Positions 23,748-31,863 of a stretch of 43,054 nucleotides of DNA are shown here, piece after piece (within the stretch, counting starts at the first letter, position 1; the number at the start of each line of letters is the position of its first letter). The stretch comes from an uncultured Clostridia bacterium. GTDB lineage: Bacteria > Bacillota > Clostridia > UBA1381. The stretch is from assembly GCA_947626135.1 (NCBI GenBank), contig CANQQZ010000007.1, positions 1 to 43,054 of the forward strand. The letters run 5' to 3'. Under the pieces are notes generated by a model. The model saw only the letters and a list, made by a program, of their open reading frames with translations, made no database searches and was not told where the DNA came from. The position numbers and the translations under genes are program-made.

Positions 23748-24305
23748 TTATTCGTCTTTGATTTCAAGCTGCTCTCCCTGAGAGTCGGCGTCGAATTTGC
23801 TCAAATCCATATACGGAAGCTCATCCGGCGAACGAAGACCGAAGCACCGCAGAAACGTGTCGGTGGTTCGGTACAATATAGGCTTACCGGGCGCGTCGAG
23901 CCGTCCGCATTCCTCTATTAAGCCGCGCTCGTAAAGCCTGTTCACACAGCCGTCCGAATTGACCCCGCGTATCTTCTCGATTTGCCCGCGCGTTACCGGC
24001 TGCTTATACGCGATAATCGCCAGCGCCTCCATAGCTGCATTCGACAACGGCTGATTACGCTGCTCGCCGAGTATTTCCTGTATATATGCGTAATACATCG
24101 GGCGGGAGCAAATCTGATATCCTTCGCGGATATCTATTATATTAAATCCGCGCTCGTCTCGGTTATATTCGTTTTTCAAATCCTCAACCGCTTTTTCGAT
24201 ATCTTCTGTTTCCGCGTCCAGCACAGCCGCAAGCTTCGCCGCGTTTACAGGCTCGCCCGCCGCAAATAATATGCCCTCGATCGCGTATTTAATATTCTTC
24301 ATCAT
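23748..24305 (-). CDS. scpB: Segregation and condensation protein ScpB
   Basis: A 185-residue winged-helix (kite) protein that joins ScpA and SMC in the bacterial condensin complex. The conserved YAIEGILFAAGEPV start and SNAAMEALAIIAYKQPVTRG, IEKIRGVNSDG and LIEECGRLDAPGKPILYRTT segments are all present. Translation probably begins at the ATG at 24305 (or the adjacent ATG at 24302), about 11 bases after GGAGGA, overlapping scpA by 14-17 bases. The longer frame would overlap scpA by more than 100 bases. Confidence 0.97.
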   Translation of the reverse strand: MMKNIKYAIEGILFAAGEPVNAAKLAAVLDAETEDIEKAVEDLKNEYNRDERGFNIIDIREGYQICSRPMYYAYIQEILGEQRNQPLSNAAMEALAIIAYKQPVTRGQIEKIRGVNSDGCVNRLYERGLIEECGRLDAPGKPILYRTTDTFLRCFGLRSPDELPYMDLSKFDADSQGEQLEIKDE

Positions 24306-25062
24306 ATGTCGCTGCATCCTCCGATTCAAGCTCTTTTTTTGAATATCCGGATGTAAGGATAAAATCGTCCTTTCTCTCGTCGTATTCGGCAAACAGCTTA
24401 TTGCTCTTTATCATATCAAGCACAGCCAGAAATGTCGCAATCATAACGGGACGCGAATCCTTATTTTCAAACAGAGAATTAAAGCTTACGCGTTTATTCT
24501 TTAAAAATCTCCGTTTAATTCTGTCGGACATTGCGCGGACCGAAACCTTCTCTCGTCCCACAATGCCCGAAAACGCGCGCTTTTCCGGTTTCGCGCTTCG
24601 GATCCGGCGCGCAAGAATATTCTGAAATGCCGCGAGCAGATCCTCGACCGTATGCTCCCGCGAATATTCGGGTATAGGGAATTTTATATTCTCCTCCGCA
24701 CGAAATACCATGCGGTCGGCTGCGCCCTCCGTTTTCCTAAGCTTTTGCGAAGCCTCCTTGTACGCTTGATATTCCGCAAGCCTTCGGGCGAGATCCTCTC
24801 TTGGGTCCTCGTCGTCCTCGTCATCCTCGTCCTTTGGAAGAAGCATACGCGATTTTATCCACAAAAGCTGTGCCGCAAGCACTAAGAATTCGCTCGTATT
24901 GTCAATTTCCTCTTCCTCAATGCCTTCAATCGCATCCAAATACTGCTCTGTAATTTCCGCTACAGGTATGTCCCAGATACTGACCTTATTCTTTTGAATA
25001 AGCGTCAGAAGCAGATCCAGCGGACCTTCGAAGGCGCTTAGCTTATATTGTATCTTCTCCAT
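24289..25062 (-). CDS. scpA: Segregation and condensation protein ScpA
   Basis: A 257-residue kleisin subunit of the SMC-ScpAB condensin, bridging the SMC heads during chromosome segregation. YKLSAFEGPLDLLLTLIQKNK and IWDIPVAEITEQYL are the diagnostic N-terminal motifs, followed by an acidic stretch (DEDDEDDEDPRED, about 80-92) in the linker and the C-terminal winged helix. AAGGTGA precedes the ATG directly, and the M50 gene stops 8 bases earlier, so the two are co-transcribed. Confidence 0.97.
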   Translation of the reverse strand: MEKIQYKLSAFEGPLDLLLTLIQKNKVSIWDIPVAEITEQYLDAIEGIEEEEIDNTSEFLVLAAQLLWIKSRMLLPKDEDDEDDEDPREDLARRLAEYQAYKEASQKLRKTEGAADRMVFRAEENIKFPIPEYSREHTVEDLLAAFQNILARRIRSAKPEKRAFSGIVGREKVSVRAMSDRIKRRFLKNKRVSFNSLFENKDSRPVMIATFLAVLDMIKSNKLFAEYDERKDDFILTSGYSKKELESEDAATYDEEY

Positions 25063-25070
25063 TTGTCACC

Positions 25071-25739
25071 TTAAAACAGCATATCAAATAATCCGAGCAT
25101 GCCATACAGGAAAAAGGATATTCCCCTGTCTATAAAATTAAACGCCCCGATTCTTGATAAAATAAATATTATACCAAACAGGATCAGCGTATAGTACCGC
25201 TCATAATTAAGCATTTTATAGTAAATCCTGTCCGGCAGCAGCGCTCCGAGCACCTTCGAACCGTCGAGCGGCGGTATCGGTATCAGGTTAAACAGCATAA
25301 AGCTCAGATTATAGCTTGCCAAAAGTATCGCTATAGTTCCCGACCAGTCTGTCACCGCACCGGGAAGCGCGTTCCATATACCTGTCTTGACGCATACAGC
25401 GCAGAAAATCACGTACAGCAAAAGCGATACAAACGCCATGCAAAGGTTTGCCAGCGGTCCGGCAAGCGCCACAAGCGCCGTGCCCCATTTGCGGTTCTTA
25501 TAATACTGCGGGTTGATCATAACCGGCTTCGCCCAGCCGAATCCCGCAACAAGCATCAGGAGCGCGCCTATCGGGTCTATATGCCGCAGCGGATTCAGCG
25601 ACAGACGTCCGTATGCCTTTGGCGTCGGATCTCCAAGCCGGGTCGAAACATATCCGTGAGCAAGCTCGTGTCCGACAAGCGCTATTAAAATAAGAGGAAT
25701 ACTTATAAGCTTTTGTATAAGATAGTCCGTATTGAACAT
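25071..25739 (-). CDS. M50 site-2-type membrane metalloprotease
   Basis: A 222-residue multi-pass intramembrane protease. H24, E25 and H28 in GHELAHGYV form the HExxH zinc site, and NLIPIPPLDGSKVL supplies the third ligand (Asp). FGWAKPVMINPQYY is typical of the short YwhC/rhomboid-like M50 proteins encoded near scpA in clostridia. About five or six membrane segments are visible. The substrate is unknown; family members cut membrane-bound factors. AAAGGTA lies before the ATG. It is the first gene of the scpA-scpB-ytfI-ytfJ operon. Confidence 0.9.
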   Translation of the reverse strand: MFNTDYLIQKLISIPLILIALVGHELAHGYVSTRLGDPTPKAYGRLSLNPLRHIDPIGALLMLVAGFGWAKPVMINPQYYKNRKWGTALVALAGPLANLCMAFVSLLLYVIFCAVCVKTGIWNALPGAVTDWSGTIAILLASYNLSFMLFNLIPIPPLDGSKVLGALLPDRIYYKMLNYERYYTLILFGIIFILSRIGAFNFIDRGISFFLYGMLGLFDMLF

Positions 25740-25775
25740 TATTTTTTACCTTTCGCAAAAATTTTTGTTGTGTCT

Positions 25776-25804
25776 ATTATACATTTTTTTTGACTGTTTG
25801 TAAA
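25776..25804 (-). promoter_or_regulatory. Promoter of the M50-scpAB operon
   Basis: On the minus strand, TTTACA (25799-25804) and TATAAT (25776-25781) are 17 bp apart. Confidence 0.7.
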
Positions 25805-25833
25805 GAGTTAATTAACTATCCGCCGCGCATGCT

Positions 25834-26253
25834 TCAAACAATACCGGCGTTATTATGCCGCACAATGCCCGATATCGTCGGACTGTAACGCGTTTTTAAC
25901 CGTTTATCGAAAAAATGCATAATAATAAACGAAACCGCCATAAGAGCAAATCCGCACAAAATACCGGCGTTTTCGCTTTTGAAAATATAATCTCCCGCCG
26001 CGCATCCGGCGACAAGCAGAATAACCGGCACAATATATGCCAGAAACGCCGCGTTTAAAACTCTTCCGCTGCTCATATTAAGCAAAACGATATCGCCTTT
26101 GTCCGCTCCGCATACGTTTCTCGCCTCGATCACCGTTTCCTTGTTTGCGCACATTCCGCACGATGCGCAGTTATCCCCGCACGCCGACGAGCGCGTGATT
26201 TTTACCCGCGCCATGCCGCCGAAGCATTCCTCCACTATTCCCGTCTGCTCCAT
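25834..26253 (-). CDS. RseC-family membrane protein (SoxR-reducing-system type)
   Basis: A 139-residue protein of the RseC/MucC family. The cysteine cluster ACGDNCASCGMC (about 24-35) probably binds an Fe-S centre, followed by a small beta-domain (DIVLLNMSSGRVLNAAF) and two membrane helices (AYIVPVILLVAGCAAG and AGILCGFALMAVSFIIM). Family members are linked to the Rnf-type reductase of SoxR in proteobacteria and to anaerobic electron transfer in clostridia. No rnf genes are in the window. AGGAG lies 7 bases before the ATG, and it is monocistronic with its own promoter. Confidence 0.85.
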   Translation of the reverse strand: MEQTGIVEECFGGMARVKITRSSACGDNCASCGMCANKETVIEARNVCGADKGDIVLLNMSSGRVLNAAFLAYIVPVILLVAGCAAGDYIFKSENAGILCGFALMAVSFIIMHFFDKRLKTRYSPTISGIVRHNNAGIV

Positions 26254-26286
26254 ACCTGTTTCTCCTAACGCTTAAGCTTTTACTCT

Positions 26287-26315
26287 ATTATACCCCAAAT
26301 ATGCTTTATTTGCAA
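26287..26315 (-). promoter_or_regulatory. Promoter of the RseC-like gene
   Basis: On the minus strand, TTGCAA (26310-26315) and TATAAT (26287-26292) are 17 bp apart. Confidence 0.65.
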
Positions 26316-26362
26316 GCAAATAGCATTAAATTCTTCCGTATATATGTATCAAAATAATCACA

Positions 26363-26405
26363 TAAAAAAACAAAGCGTCCCGCTGCCGGAACGCCTCGTT
26401 TTTAT
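26363..26405 (-). terminator. Terminator after the amidase gene
   Basis: On the minus strand, GCGTTCC-N6-GGGACGC with one G-U pair sits between A- and T-rich flanks (AAAAACGAG before, TTTGTTTTTTT after). It follows the amidase stop closely. Confidence 0.8.
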
Positions 26406-26408
26406 TCA

Positions 26409-27974
26409 TCAGTCGGGGATTGTCACAATCGGAAGCGTGTTCAGTATACCGTCCGCTATGCCTTGAGCGAGCTTATTCTGATAAGCGTCTGATGACATAA
26501 GCGCCGCCTCCTCGGAATTACTTATAAATCCGCATTCCACGAGTGACGCCGGCATATTGCATCTGCGCGTTACCGCATGGTTCGCGGTTCTTACGCCGCG
26601 GTCCGACGCTCCTGTCTGGTTAATCATATTACGCAATAGCTGCGACGCGAGATACGAGCTGGTTGTGCCGTATTTGTCGCCGTTATTTTCGGTCGAATAA
26701 TATGTTTCGATTCCGTGCGCCTCGGAGGCGTCGGCGGAATTAATATGTATACTTACGAAGAGCGCCGCGTTTTCACCGTTAGCCTGCGTAGGTCTTTCGA
26801 CAAGCGACGGCAGCGTATCTCCGGTTCTTGTCATTGATACCGTAACTCCGTTGCTCTCCAGAATCGCCTTTACCCTATATGTAATTGACAGCGTGAGCGT
26901 TTTTTCATATACAGACTGTCCGTTAACCGTTCCGACCGCTCCCGAATCGCTTCCGCCGTGCCCGGCGTCCAGGATTACGAGCTTTGTTGAATTTTCCGCG
27001 CGGTTAAACGTTTTTGACGGTTTTGCATCCGCCTTTGGCGTCTCACTGTCCGCAGCCGCGGCGCTGCTCTGAATAAGCGAATGCGGCTTCGCTGCCGGAA
27101 CCGGCGTGGGCTCCGGAGGATTTGTTGTTACAACAATACGCAGCTGAGTGTCGGAAACGCAGTCAACGCTGTAGTTATCAATATACTCGCTGTCCACAAC
27201 GAACCTTGCTCTCTCTCCGTTATCGCCGAGTCGTATGGTGGAAATGCCTATATCGTTCACATATCTCGTTCCCTCGTATTTTCCCATACCGGAACCGTTT
27301 AAATCCACGACAAGTCTGCCGGGTGAATTCATCATGAAATCATCCTCGTTTTCTATCGGATAATCAGTTTGTATGTCTATTGTCAGCTCCGTATTGCCCG
27401 TAATGTTGTATGCAAAGCCCGTAACCTGCGGCTTAGGCGCCGGCGTTGCCTCCGGCTCCGGTATGAAATCCTCATAATCGTAGCTGTCGGACGCAACGAG
27501 AATAGCTCCCGCATCAGCATCAAAATCAACGGGCATGCCTATACTCTCGCTTATAAATCTGATCGGCACCATTGTTTTTGTCTCGCCGCCAAGCTTTGAA
27601 ATAAGCTTTGGAACGACATTGTCCGGTATTGCGCATTTCCGCCCGTTTACATAGGCGATGTTATTATTTATAAACATGAGTATAGTCGTGTCCTCGTCAT
27701 AAATACGTATTGACTGGTCGCTTCCGTCGTATTCAACCGTAGCTCCTACCTCCTCAAAAATCTCACGAACAGGTACAAGCGCTCTGTCGTTAAATATAAT
27801 AGGAGAAAGCGGCGGGTCTATTTCATGGTTGTTAACCACAAGCGCGTATACAGCTCCGTCATACTCGTGTACTCCGCCGTCATACTCGAGCAGCATTCCA
27901 TCCGCATTTGCCGTTGCCGCACCGAGTATCATTATTGTCATCATGCATATAAGCGTTATTAAAATTTTCCTCAT
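26409..27974 (-). CDS. N-acetylmuramoyl-L-alanine amidase with copper-amine-oxidase-like and AMIN domains
   Basis: A 521-residue exported cell-wall hydrolase. The signal peptide is residues 1-24 (cleavage after ANA). Residues about 35-160 are a copper amine oxidase N-terminal-like domain (ALVPVREIFEEVGATVEYD; TMVPIRFISESIG), about 185-285 an AMIN domain for wall targeting, then a Pro/Ala-rich linker, and about 330-515 the Amidase_3 catalytic domain. Zinc ligands are H339 (DAGHGG), E357 and H410 (SIHIN), with catalytic E480 (LVECGF). AAGGAG lies about 10 bases before the ATG. It follows ruvB by 30 bases and is probably transcribed with it. Confidence 0.94.
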   Translation of the reverse strand: MRKILITLICMMTIMILGAATANADGMLLEYDGGVHEYDGAVYALVVNNHEIDPPLSPIIFNDRALVPVREIFEEVGATVEYDGSDQSIRIYDEDTTILMFINNNIAYVNGRKCAIPDNVVPKLISKLGGETKTMVPIRFISESIGMPVDFDADAGAILVASDSYDYEDFIPEPEATPAPKPQVTGFAYNITGNTELTIDIQTDYPIENEDDFMMNSPGRLVVDLNGSGMGKYEGTRYVNDIGISTIRLGDNGERARFVVDSEYIDNYSVDCVSDTQLRIVVTTNPPEPTPVPAAKPHSLIQSSAAAADSETPKADAKPSKTFNRAENSTKLVILDAGHGGSDSGAVGTVNGQSVYEKTLTLSITYRVKAILESNGVTVSMTRTGDTLPSLVERPTQANGENAALFVSIHINSADASEAHGIETYYSTENNGDKYGTTSSYLASQLLRNMINQTGASDRGVRTANHAVTRRCNMPASLVECGFISNSEEAALMSSDAYQNKLAQGIADGILNTLPIVTIPD

Positions 27975-28004
27975 CAGCTTTAGCTCCTTCCCTTTTATTT
28001 TTTC

Positions 28005-29012
28005 CTATTTGGCATATGGAATCCCAAAATGCTCGTAAGCGTTTTTTGTCGCTGTTCTTCCGCGGGGCGTGCGTACTATGAAGCCGAGCTGCAACAGATA
28101 CGGCTCATAAACGTCCTCTATAGTATTCGGCTCCTCGCCTATGGTCGCCGCGAGCGTATCGAGACCGACCGGCCCGCCGCCGAAGCTCTCGATCATGGTC
28201 ATGAGCATTTTTGTGTCGATCATATCAAGACCAAGCTCGTCGACCTCCATATCCTTTAAAGCCGCGCGCGCCACGGACACGTCGATTTTTCCGTCATAGC
28301 GCACCTGCGCAAAATCGCGCACCCGCTTTAAAAATCTATTGGCAATTCTCGGTGTGCCGCGCGACCGCGACGCGATTTCCGCCGCGCCCTCGTCATCTAT
28401 AATAACATTTAAAAGCTTTGCCGAGCGTATAACGATCTGCTTTAAATCGTCAACCGAGTATAATTCCAGGCGGCTTATTACGCCGAATCTGTCACGAAGC
28501 GGCGCGGAAAGCAGTCCCGCGCGCGTGGTTGCGCCGATAAGCGTAAATTTCGGAAGATCAATACGTATTGATTTTGCCGCCGGACCCTTGCCTATTATAA
28601 TGTCTATGGCATAGTCCTCCATCGCCGGATAGAGCACCTCCTCGACGCTCCTCGCCATACGATGGATCTCATCTATAAACAATATGTCATGCTCGTTTAA
28701 ATTTGTCAGGATCGCCGCCAGATCTCCCGCTTTTTCAATGGCGGGACCGGAGGTGATCCTTATGTTTACTCCCATTTCATTTGAAATAATTCCGGCGAGT
28801 GTTGTTTTGCCGAGACCCGGAGGACCGTAGAGCAAAACATGATCGAGCGGCTCGCGCCGGTCAAGCGCCGCCTTTATATACACGTCAAGATTGCCCTTTA
28901 CCTTGTCCTGACCTATATATTCATCGAGAGTCCTCGGTCTGAGTCCCGACTCGATCTCAACATCTTCATTGATGAATCCGCCGGCAACAAATCTTTCGTC
29001 CTCATCGAACAA
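28005..29012 (-). CDS. ruvB: Holliday junction helicase RuvB
   Basis: A 335-residue AAA+ motor for branch migration of Holliday junctions. Walker A is GPPGLGKTT (63-71) and Walker [27 protein letters not shown] is sensor 1 with the arginine finger, and a C-terminal winged helix ends in [15 protein letters not shown]. The start codon is TTG, with GGGTGAT upstream and no competing ATG nearby, so RuvB is probably translated modestly. It begins 15 bases after ruvA. Confidence 0.98.
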   Translation of the reverse strand: MFDEDERFVAGGFINEDVEIESGLRPRTLDEYIGQDKVKGNLDVYIKAALDRREPLDHVLLYGPPGLGKTTLAGIISNEMGVNIRITSGPAIEKAGDLAAILTNLNEHDILFIDEIHRMARSVEEVLYPAMEDYAIDIIIGKGPAAKSIRIDLPKFTLIGATTRAGLLSAPLRDRFGVISRLELYSVDDLKQIVIRSAKLLNVIIDDEGAAEIASRSRGTPRIANRFLKRVRDFAQVRYDGKIDVSVARAALKDMEVDELGLDMIDTKMLMTMIESFGGGPVGLDTLAATIGEEPNTIEDVYEPYLLQLGFIVRTPRGRTATKNAYEHFGIPYAK

Positions 29013-29027
29013 TTAATATCACCCGCC

Positions 29028-29621
29028 TTAAAAGCTCATAAGAGCTTTCTTTATAATTTCCTCGACGCTCAGATCCGCGTCTGTCTTCCTGACCGCGTTT
29101 CTCGCGTCAGCCGCGCTGTATCCGAGCGCCACAAGCGCGCTTACAGCCTCGGCGCGGTTATCCGTCAAAATTTCCGTGGAAGCGGCGTCCGCCGATACGG
29201 CATCCGCCCTTAAATCCTCTCCATTCAGCTTATCGCGCAGCTCCAAAATAACGCGTTTGGCAAGCTTTGGTCCTACGCCCGCCGCCTGCGTGATCGATTT
29301 TACATCATCCGTTACAACCGCGAGAGCAAATTTCTCCGGCGTCAGCACCGACAAGACCGAAAGCGCCGCTTTGGGTCCCACTCCCGACACGGAAAGAAGA
29401 AGTAGAAACATTCTTTTCTCATCCTGCGACATAAAACCGTAAAGCTCCATGATATCCTCGCGTATATGCAGATACGCGTACATTGTAACCTCATCGCCGA
29501 TATTCCCGGCTGCCGCCATGCTCGCAAGCGTGGTATTCATATAGTACGCGACGCCGTTTGCATCGACCGCGATGCCGTTTTCATCCTTATGAACAAGCCT
29601 GCCTTTGATATAGTAATACAT
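29028..29621 (-). CDS. ruvA: Holliday junction protein RuvA
   Basis: A 197-residue junction-binding subunit that loads RuvB. The OB-fold start MYYYIKGRLVHKDENGIAVD, the helix-hairpin-helix segments (LSVSGVGPKAALSVLSVL; ITQAAGVGPKLAKRVILELRDKL) and the C-terminal domain III (ALVALGYSAADARNAV) are all visible. The ATG at 29621 has AAAGGAG 8 bases upstream; the longer frame adds 12 codons through the promoter-proximal region. It is the first gene of a ruvA-ruvB(-amidase) unit. Confidence 0.98.
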   Translation of the reverse strand: MYYYIKGRLVHKDENGIAVDANGVAYYMNTTLASMAAAGNIGDEVTMYAYLHIREDIMELYGFMSQDEKRMFLLLLSVSGVGPKAALSVLSVLTPEKFALAVVTDDVKSITQAAGVGPKLAKRVILELRDKLNGEDLRADAVSADAASTEILTDNRAEAVSALVALGYSAADARNAVRKTDADLSVEEIIKKALMSF

Positions 29622-29645
29622 CCGCTTTACTCCTTTGCTGTCACT

Positions 29646-29674
29646 ATAATACAACAATGTTACAATTATGTCAA
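29646..29674 (-). promoter_or_regulatory. Promoter of ruvA-ruvB
   Basis: On the minus strand, TTGACA (29669-29674) and TATTAT (29646-29651) are 17 bp apart. TTGTAACA occurs on both sides of the -35 as a direct repeat. No match to a typical Gram-positive LexA box (CGAACrnryGTTCG) was seen. Confidence 0.65.
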
Positions 29675-29737
29675 CTTTGAAATTGTTACAAAATTGTTAA
29701 TTTTTCATGATATGCTTAAATACTTTTTAATAATTAG

Positions 29738-29778
29738 AAAAAATTGATGTGCATATTTCACATATAATGCACATCAAA
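29738..29778 (-). terminator. Terminator after ruvC
   Basis: TTGATGTGCAT and ATGCACATCAA form a perfect 11-bp stem around a 12-nt loop, followed on the minus strand by TTTTTT. It separates ruvC from the ruvAB promoter. The remaining 29779-29854 stretch is AT-rich with nothing else recognised. Confidence 0.8.
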
Positions 29779-29854
29779 ATGTATAATTTTAGTTAAAATT
29801 TCCTAAAATTTTTATATTTCATAAAAATTTCTATTATGTTACAGGCGGATTACA

Positions 29855-30358
29855 TCAAATGCTCAGATCCTGCCCACCTATAGAATTCATTCTGCTTGAA
29901 TGCGCGTGGCATACAGCCAGCGCCAGCCCGTCGGCGGCGTCGTCGGGCTTTGGTATTTTATCAAGGCGCAGCAGCATTTTAATCATTGTCTGTACCTGAT
30001 TTTTATCCGCGCGCCCGTAGCCGGTTACAGACTGCTTTACCTGAAGAGGCGTATATTCATATACCTTCACGCCGTTATTCGCAGCCGCGAGCAGTATTAC
30101 TCCCCTCGCCTGCGCCACCTTTATGGCTGTCTTTTGATTGCTGTTAAAAAACAGCTCTTCTATAGCTATTGCGTCAGGCTTATATTTTTTTATGTAGTAA
30201 TCCATACCGTCGTAAATATATTTTAATCTGTCGGTCGTTTTTTGCCCCGCCTCGGTTGTGAGCGCGTTATACTCCATCATTCTGAATTTGCTTCCCTTGT
30301 ATTCTATAATGCCCAGACCGACTATGGCGTATCCCGGGTCAACTCCTATTATAACCAT
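29855..30358 (-). CDS. ruvC: Holliday junction resolvase RuvC
   Basis: A 167-residue RNase H-fold endonuclease that cuts Holliday junctions. D7 (GVDPGY), E67 (IEELFF), and D140 and D143 (DDAADGLALAVCHAH) form the metal-binding set. TPLQVKQSVTGYGRADKNQVQ is the family's conserved middle. It lies 234 bases upstream of ruvA and is separated by its own terminator, so ruvC is not co-transcribed with ruvAB. The ribosome binding site AGGTGG is rather far (about 13 bases) from the ATG. Confidence 0.97.
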   Translation of the reverse strand: MVIIGVDPGYAIVGLGIIEYKGSKFRMMEYNALTTEAGQKTTDRLKYIYDGMDYYIKKYKPDAIAIEELFFNSNQKTAIKVAQARGVILLAAANNGVKVYEYTPLQVKQSVTGYGRADKNQVQTMIKMLLRLDKIPKPDDAADGLALAVCHAHSSRMNSIGGQDLSI

Positions 30359-30410
30359 AACTTCTCAATGCCACCTTAATTTTATTATTATATTTATACA
30401 CTTTTTACAA

Positions 30411-30439
30411 TTGAATATTTTTCAGTAATAGTGTATAAT
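30411..30439 (+). promoter_or_regulatory. Promoter of argG
   Basis: TTGAAT (30411-30416) and TATAAT (30434-30439) are 17 bp apart, about 35 bases before the ribosome binding site. No ARG-box palindrome was picked out. Confidence 0.7.
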
Positions 30440-30478
30440 ATTTTCATATTATAAAACTTTTTAGGAGGAATTGCAACT

Positions 30479-31699
30479 ATGGCAAAGGAAAAAGTTGTTC
30501 TCGCCTATTCGGGCGGGCTTGATACGTCCATAATAGTCAGCTGGCTTATCGAGAACTACGGATATGAGGTTATCTGCGTATGCGGCGACGTAGGTCAGGG
30601 CAAGGAAACGGACGGACTTGAGGAAAGAGCGAAGCGCGCGGGCGCTTCAAAGTGCTACATTGCGGATTTAAGAGACGATTATGTGAAGGATTATATTTTC
30701 CCGACTTTAAAGGCGGGAGCCGTATATGAGGGCAAATATCTTCTGGGCACATCTCATGCACGTCCGATTATCGCAAAAAAATTGGTCGAAATCGCGCATA
30801 AGGAAAAGGCTGTGGCAATATGCCACGGCGCGACGGGCAAAGGCAATGACCAGGTGCGCTTTGAGCTTACGATAAAGGCGCTCGACCCGACCATTAAAAT
30901 AATTGCTCCGTGGCGTATCTGGGATATCAAATCGCGTGAGGACGCCGTTGATTACGCGCAGGCGCACGGCATTGAGGTTCCCGTTACAAAGAAGGACTTA
31001 TATTCGCGCGACAGGAATATATGGCATATCAGCCATGAGGGCATGGATTTGGAGGATCCGGCGAACGAGCCGCAATTTGAAAATCTGCTTAAGCTGGGAA
31101 CGTACCCCGAATCCGCTCCCGACGAGCCGGAATACGTTACGATAGGCTTTGAGAAGGGCGAGCCGGTATCAATAGACGGCAAGAAGATGAAGCCGCGCGC
31201 TCTTGTTGAGAAGCTTAACGCGCTGGGCGGCAAGCACGGTGTCGGTATCGCGGATATTGTTGAAGACAGGCTCGTCGGAATGAAGTCGCGGGGCGTGTAT
31301 GAAACGCCGGGCGGCACCATTCTGTACGCGGCAATACAGGAGCTCGAATATTTGTGTCTCGACCGCGATACGCAGAGCTTTAAGCGTCAGTCGGCAATCA
31401 AATTCTCCGAGCTTGTTTATGACGGCAAATGGTTCACGCCTCTGCGCGAATCAATGTCGGCAATGTTTGATAAGATGGACGAGACCGTTACGGGAGAGGT
31501 TCGTTTAAAGCTCTACAAGGGCAACTGCACTCCCGCCGGCGCAAAATCCCCGTATTCTCTTTATAACGAGGATATTGCTTCCTTCGGCGACAGCCATGAG
31601 CTCTACAGTCATAAGGACAGCGAGGGCTTTATAAACTTATTCGGTCTGCCGCTCAAGGTCCGCGCAATGATGAAGAAAAGAAACGGTATTAAGGATTGA
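30479..31699 (+). CDS. argG: Argininosuccinate synthase
   Basis: A 406-residue enzyme that joins citrulline and aspartate with ATP to make argininosuccinate, the penultimate step of arginine synthesis. [10 protein letters not shown] (about 9-18) is the ATP pyrophosphatase P-loop; [13 protein letters not shown] and the central region ending in [14 protein letters not shown] are citrulline/aspartate-binding segments typical of the family. AGGAGG lies about 10 bases before the ATG. argH, usually next door, does not follow; the gene is monocistronic here. Confidence 0.98.
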   Translation: MAKEKVVLAYSGGLDTSIIVSWLIENYGYEVICVCGDVGQGKETDGLEERAKRAGASKCYIADLRDDYVKDYIFPTLKAGAVYEGKYLLGTSHARPIIAKKLVEIAHKEKAVAICHGATGKGNDQVRFELTIKALDPTIKIIAPWRIWDIKSREDAVDYAQAHGIEVPVTKKDLYSRDRNIWHISHEGMDLEDPANEPQFENLLKLGTYPESAPDEPEYVTIGFEKGEPVSIDGKKMKPRALVEKLNALGGKHGVGIADIVEDRLVGMKSRGVYETPGGTILYAAIQELEYLCLDRDTQSFKRQSAIKFSELVYDGKWFTPLRESMSAMFDKMDETVTGEVRLKLYKGNCTPAGAKSPYSLYNEDIASFGDSHELYSHKDSEGFINLFGLPLKVRAMMKKRNGIKD

Positions 31700-31715
31700 T
31701 TGCATCCGTTACACG

Positions 31716-31741
31716 CAAGCCCCTCTCCAAAGAGGGGCTTG
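31716..31741 (+). terminator. Terminator hairpin after argG
   Basis: CAAGCCCCTCT and AGAGGGGCTTG form a perfect 11-bp stem with a 4-nt loop, 16 bases after the stop. The T tail is poor, and a second small hairpin (CCGTAT/ATACGG) follows it. Confidence 0.65.
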
Positions 31742-31800
31742 TTCCGTATTTATACGGATGGGGACATTGCCTCTCCTTTAAAATATTTTTTAATAAATAC

Positions 31801-31829
31801 TTGAATATACGAGAAAATTGTCTTATAAT
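31801..31829 (+). promoter_or_regulatory. Promoter of the SpoVB-like flippase gene
   Basis: TTGAAT (31801-31806) and TATAAT (31824-31829) are 17 bp apart, about 20 bases before the ribosome binding site. This sigma-A-type promoter does not look sporulation-specific. Confidence 0.65.
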
Positions 31830-31863
31830 AGTATTGCTTTAATTTTTGAAAGAGGAAAAAAAT

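Noticed and set aside
29646-29700. LexA (SOS) box at the ruvAB promoter
   Set aside because: No CGAAC...GTTCG-type palindrome was found near the promoter; only TTGTAACA repeats are present.
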